NCBI RefSeq assembly: GCF_018256155.1
Contig: NZ_JAERLY010000003.1
Location: forward strand, 177,560-241,559
Length of the DNA: 64,000 bases
Direction: 5' to 3'
Source: Gluconobacter sp. Dm-62
GTDB taxonomy: Bacteria; Pseudomonadota; Alphaproteobacteria; Acetobacterales; Acetobacteraceae
Part shown: in pieces, positions 61,189-64,000 of the stretch
Layout: each line of letters opens with the position of its first letter
Numbering within the stretch: the stretch's first letter is position 1
Notes under the pieces: model-generated
The model's database searches: none
What the model was told of the DNA's origin: nothing
The model's input: only the letters and a program-made list of their open reading frames with translations
Translations under genes and position numbers: made by a program

Positions 61189-62015
61189 CCCCGGGAACAA
61201 TGCAGGGGATGATACAGGATTCCATGATGACCGAGACTGATCCGCAGGTGGCGAAAAGCCCTGAAGTGGCCCTGGCTGTCCGCAACCTGAATTTCTATTA
61301 CGGCGAAAACCACGCCCTGCACGACATTTCGGTGGATTTCCCGGCACGTCGGGTCACGGCCATGATCGGGCCGAGCGGCTGCGGCAAATCGACGCTGCTG
61401 CGGGTCTTTAACCGCATGTATGATCTGTATCCCGGTCAGCGCGCCACGGGCGAAGTGATCTTCGACGGACGCAATGTTCTCGATCGTGACCTAGACCTGA
61501 ATATTCTGCGCGCACGCGTTGGGATGGTGTTCCAGAAGCCGACGCCGTTTCCGATGTCCATTTATGACAACATCGCCTTTGGCGTGCGTCTGCATGAAAA
61601 GATGAACAAGGCCGACATGGACGCCCGTGTTCAGGACGTGCTGACGCGCGTGGCGCTTTGGAACGAAGTCCGCGACCGTCTGAATGCTCCAGCTTCTGGT
61701 CTTTCGGGTGGCCAGCAGCAGCGTCTGTGCATCGCTCGTTCGATTGCGACGCGGCCTGAAGTCCTGCTGCTCGATGAACCAACCTCGGCGCTGGATCCGA
61801 TTTCTACGGCGCGTATCGAGGAGCTTCTCGACGAGCTCAAGGAAGAGTTCACGATCGCAATCGTGACGCATAACATGCAGCAGGCTGCGCGCTGTGCGGA
61901 TCAGGTCGCCTTCTTTTACATGGGGCGTCTGATCGAAGTGGACAGCGCTGACCGGATGTTCACCAATCCGAAGCAGCAGCAGACCCAGGACTACATCACC
62001 GGCAGGTTTGGATAA
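61185..62015 (+). CDS. pstB: Phosphate import ATP-binding protein PstB
   Basis: This ATPase of 276 residues powers phosphate import. [35 protein letters not shown] contains Walker A (near 62-70), followed by [36 protein letters not shown] (signature near 171, Walker B near 192) and [22 protein letters not shown]. The ATG at 61185 overlaps the pstA stop (ATGA); ATG 61224 or 61227, preceded by AGGATTCC, would give 262-263 residues and is a fair alternative. Confidence 0.95.
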   Translation: MTPGTMQGMIQDSMMTETDPQVAKSPEVALAVRNLNFYYGENHALHDISVDFPARRVTAMIGPSGCGKSTLLRVFNRMYDLYPGQRATGEVIFDGRNVLDRDLDLNILRARVGMVFQKPTPFPMSIYDNIAFGVRLHEKMNKADMDARVQDVLTRVALWNEVRDRLNAPASGLSGGQQQRLCIARSIATRPEVLLLDEPTSALDPISTARIEELLDELKEEFTIAIVTHNMQQAARCADQVAFFYMGRLIEVDSADRMFTNPKQQQTQDYITGRFG

Positions 62016-62021
62016 CGCGTC

Positions 62022-62756
62022 ATGGCTGACAGATCCCACATCGTCAAAAGCTACGAGCAGGAGCTGGGTCAGCTCCGGTCCATGATGGCGCAGATGGGCG
62101 GCATTGTGGAAAACCAGGTGGCCCTCGCGCTGTCCGCCATCGCGGACCGCAACGAGGAAGCCGCCGATGCTGCCGCGCGGCAGGACCCGGAAGTGGACCA
62201 GCTCGAGCGTGAGGTCGAAAGCCTCGCAATCCGTCTTCTGGCGCTGCGAAGCCCCATGGCGGGCGATCTGCGCGAGATCGTGGCGGCCCTGAAAATTACG
62301 GGTGATCTGGAGCGGATTGGCGATTACGCGTCTTCCATCGCGCGGCGTTCGCTGCGGATCCGGATGCCGGAAAACCAGATCTCGCTCTCGGGTCTGCGGA
62401 GCATGGGCCGTCTGGTGCAGGAGAACCTGCGTCGTTCGATCGATGCGATCACGCAGCAGGATTCCAACCGCGCCATGGAAGTCTGGCATTCGGACCGTGC
62501 GGTGGACGAGTATTACACGGCCCTGTTCCGTGAACTCGTGACCTACATGATGGAAGACGCCCGCAATATCCGCGCCTGCACGGAACTGCTCTTCATCGCC
62601 AAGAATCTTGAACGGATCGGCGATCATGCGACCAACATTGCCGAGCGCGTTTTTTATGCCGTAACGGGCGATAACCTGCCGTCCCTGCGTCCGCGCGGTG
62701 GTCCCGCCTCCGCCCTGACAGTGGCAGAGACGATGCAGGAGCCCGACGTCCGGTGA
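62022..62756 (+). CDS. phoU: Phosphate transport regulator PhoU
   Basis: This helical protein of 244 residues has two PhoU repeats. They include QVALALSAIADRNEEAADAAARQDPEVDQLEREVESLAIRLL, DLREIVAALKITGDLERIGDYASSIARR and, in the second, YYTALFRELVTYMMEDARNIRACTELLFIAKNLERIGDHATNIAERV. It restrains PstSCAB and PhoR in phosphate-rich conditions. It starts seven bases after the pstB stop, and its stop overlaps the phoB start (GTGA). Confidence 0.95.
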   Translation: MADRSHIVKSYEQELGQLRSMMAQMGGIVENQVALALSAIADRNEEAADAAARQDPEVDQLEREVESLAIRLLALRSPMAGDLREIVAALKITGDLERIGDYASSIARRSLRIRMPENQISLSGLRSMGRLVQENLRRSIDAITQQDSNRAMEVWHSDRAVDEYYTALFRELVTYMMEDARNIRACTELLFIAKNLERIGDHATNIAERVFYAVTGDNLPSLRPRGGPASALTVAETMQEPDVR

Positions 62757-63475
62757 AGGGCCCTTCACCGGCGCGTGCCAAGGGGCTCGTTCTTCTGGTC
62801 GAAGACGATCCCGCCCTTCTGCTGATGACCTGCTACAATCTCGAACAGCGGGGATACCGCGTCGAGACGGCCGAAACCGGAGAGGCAGCCCTGCTGGCTC
62901 TGGAAACGTCCCGCCCGGATGCAGTGGTTCTGGACTGGATGCTTCCCGAGCTCTCCGGCCTTGATGTCTGTCGCCGCATCCGCGCCAATCCCGCGCTGCG
63001 GGATGTTCCCGTACTTCTCCTGACGGCGCGTTCAGCAGAGCAGGACGCGATCCGGGGGCTGGATACGGGGGCGGATGACTATCTGATGAAGCCCTGCAGT
63101 ATCGATACACTCGATGCACGTCTGCGGGCGCTTTTGCGGCGGCACCAGTCCTCCTACGATCGTCTGTCTTTCGCCGATATCACGCTGGACCCTGAAACGC
63201 ATCGCGTGGAGCGGGGCGGGCGGATGCTGTCTCTCGGTCCAACAGAATATCGCCTTCTGGACCTGCTGATCCGCAATCCGCGCAAGGTATTCTCCCGTGA
63301 GGATCTGCTGCGGCGGATCTGGGGCCAGAACATCCATGTCGAGATCCGGACGATCGACGTCCATATCCGGCGTCTGCGCAAGGCCATTAACGGGCCGGGT
63401 GAGATCGATCTGGTGCGGACCGTGCGTGCAGCCGGTTATGCACTGGATGACGGCCCGACGACGGACGGCGCCTGA
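62753..63475 (+). CDS. phoB: Phosphate regulon response regulator PhoB
   Basis: This OmpR-class response regulator of 240 residues has receiver motifs LLVEDDPALLLM, phospho-acceptor Asp61 in VLDWMLPELSGLDVC, T/S near LLTARSAEQD and Lys in LMKPCSIDTLDARL. The C-terminal winged HTH contains RMLSLGPTEYRLLDLLIRNP and IRTIDVHIRRLRKAI. When phosphorylated by PhoR it binds Pho boxes. GTG 62753 overlaps the phoU stop, so it is the fifth gene of the pst-pho operon. Confidence 0.94.
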   Translation: MKGPSPARAKGLVLLVEDDPALLLMTCYNLEQRGYRVETAETGEAALLALETSRPDAVVLDWMLPELSGLDVCRRIRANPALRDVPVLLLTARSAEQDAIRGLDTGADDYLMKPCSIDTLDARLRALLRRHQSSYDRLSFADITLDPETHRVERGGRMLSLGPTEYRLLDLLIRNPRKVFSREDLLRRIWGQNIHVEIRTIDVHIRRLRKAINGPGEIDLVRTVRAAGYALDDGPTTDGA

Positions 63476-63478
63476 CAG

Positions 63479-64000
63479 GTGCCGCCGGGGGGACTCTCGC
63501 CTGCAGCGGACACGCTGCCATTGCAGGTGGGCATGGTCCTCGTCTGCGTGGCATTGGCCGGCTGGGTGCTGGCGGTATGGCTTCTGCTCCGCCAGCCCCG
63601 TGTTCCGACATCTCCGCCGGATGATTATCTGAAACCCGTGTCTCCGGCCGATCTGCCGGTCGATCCGCTTCCTGCCTGCGCCGTGGTGCTCGATGGGCTC
63701 GGGGCGATCGTGCAGGTCAACGAGGAGGCTGCCTCCCAGTTCGGGGAAACAGTCGGGGCAATCCTGCGTCATCCGGCAGCCCGCTCGGCACTTTCCGCGG
63801 CCTTGCGAGTCCCGGTCCCAGGAAGTCATGCGGGAAGCAGTAACCGGGGAGACCTGCCGCCAGTCTGCTCTACGACATTCACACTTGATGTGCCGGTTCC
63901 GCGCACCCTTCATCTGATGCTGCGTCGGCTTCCGGGGGGAAAGGGGCAGGACAAGCGTGTTCTGGTTGTCCTGAACGATCGCAGTGAAGCGCAGGCTGCC
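63479..64000 (+). CDS. phoR: Phosphate regulon sensor histidine kinase PhoR (5' part)
   Basis: An open frame from GTG 63479 to the window end gives the first 174 residues. It has one membrane segment (VGMVLVCVALAGWVLAVWLLL) followed by a linker and a PAS-like region (PACAVVLDGLGAIVQVNEEAASQFGE, then VLVVLNDRSEAQAA, where the dimerisation helix with the phospho-His should follow). This matches the topology of PhoR, though the kinase core lies outside the window. It starts three bases after the phoB stop. Confidence 0.85.
   Translation, partial: MPPGGLSPAADTLPLQVGMVLVCVALAGWVLAVWLLLRQPRVPTSPPDDYLKPVSPADLPVDPLPACAVVLDGLGAIVQVNEEAASQFGETVGAILRHPAARSALSAALRVPVPGSHAGSSNRGDLPPVCSTTFTLDVPVPRTLHLMLRRLPGGKGQDKRVLVVLNDRSEAQAA

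Noticed and set aside
61491-63119. A 542-codon minus-strand frame opposite pstB-phoU-phoB
   Set aside because: The three plus-strand genes are unambiguous; the frame is a shadow.

Overview
The window looks like a chromosomal segment of an acetic acid bacterium (Acetobacteraceae, Alphaproteobacteria), most likely Gluconobacter or a close relative. The basis is its high G+C content, an OprB-type carbohydrate porin, a secreted aldose 1-epimerase, OpgG/OpgH, the pst-phoU-phoB-phoR order and the overall gene style. No rRNA, CRISPR array, transposase or complete prophage was seen. Genus assignment is inference from gene content, not a database result.

Layout. 1-9930: tRNA-Gly(GCC), an FAD/NAD(P)-binding protein, an OprB porin, inorganic pyrophosphatase, a small secreted DUF2501-like protein, a FUSC-type membrane protein, a tRNA with anticodon CAT (probably tRNA-Ile2), EttA, a GNAT acetyltransferase and an orphan pilus-assembly N-domain protein. 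9976-15662: MlaC and MlaA (outer-membrane lipid asymmetry), a secreted aldose 1-epimerase, CysE coupled to a UbiH-type hydroxylase, and a two-module protein resembling immunity proteins. 15954-19628: an MscS-type channel, the PII protein/AmtB pair and a small secreted protein. 19736-21745: a lower-GC insert holding one long gene (TIGR04141/DUF6119-like), bounded by a 10-bp direct repeat. 21873-27854: a two-domain retropepsin, XerC, PriA, a Cys-rich small membrane protein, a TPR protein, rpmJ and a secreted hypothetical.

28023-31212 is a complete FUSC/DUF1656/HlyD efflux set. It is followed by an elaborate nested palindrome, oligopeptidase B, a second DUF2501-type protein, opgH/opgG and a tightly overlapping biotin operon (bioA-bioF-bioH-like-bioC-bioD). 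Next come a small conserved-looking ORF, SelO and a divergent LysR/SDR pair.

46856-58372 is the most unusual region. A type I secretion ABC transporter with a Cys-less C39-like domain and its HlyD adaptor are followed on the same strand by a Sel1-repeat protein, a giant TPR+GT2+GT4 glycosyltransferase, a cytoplasmic-looking protein with a hydrophobic-W-like domain and an Ala/Pro/Lys-rich tail, a second GT4 enzyme and a small acidic protein. No secreted giant protein is present. I propose a glycoprotein secretion or surface-display locus whose substrate lies elsewhere, and I treat it as the best candidate for an undescribed system.

58438-64000: Dps, then pstC-pstA-pstB-phoU-phoB-phoR. There is no pstS, and phoR runs off the end of the window. 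Most pst-pho genes overlap by 4 bp, indicating one translationally coupled operon for phosphate uptake and its control.
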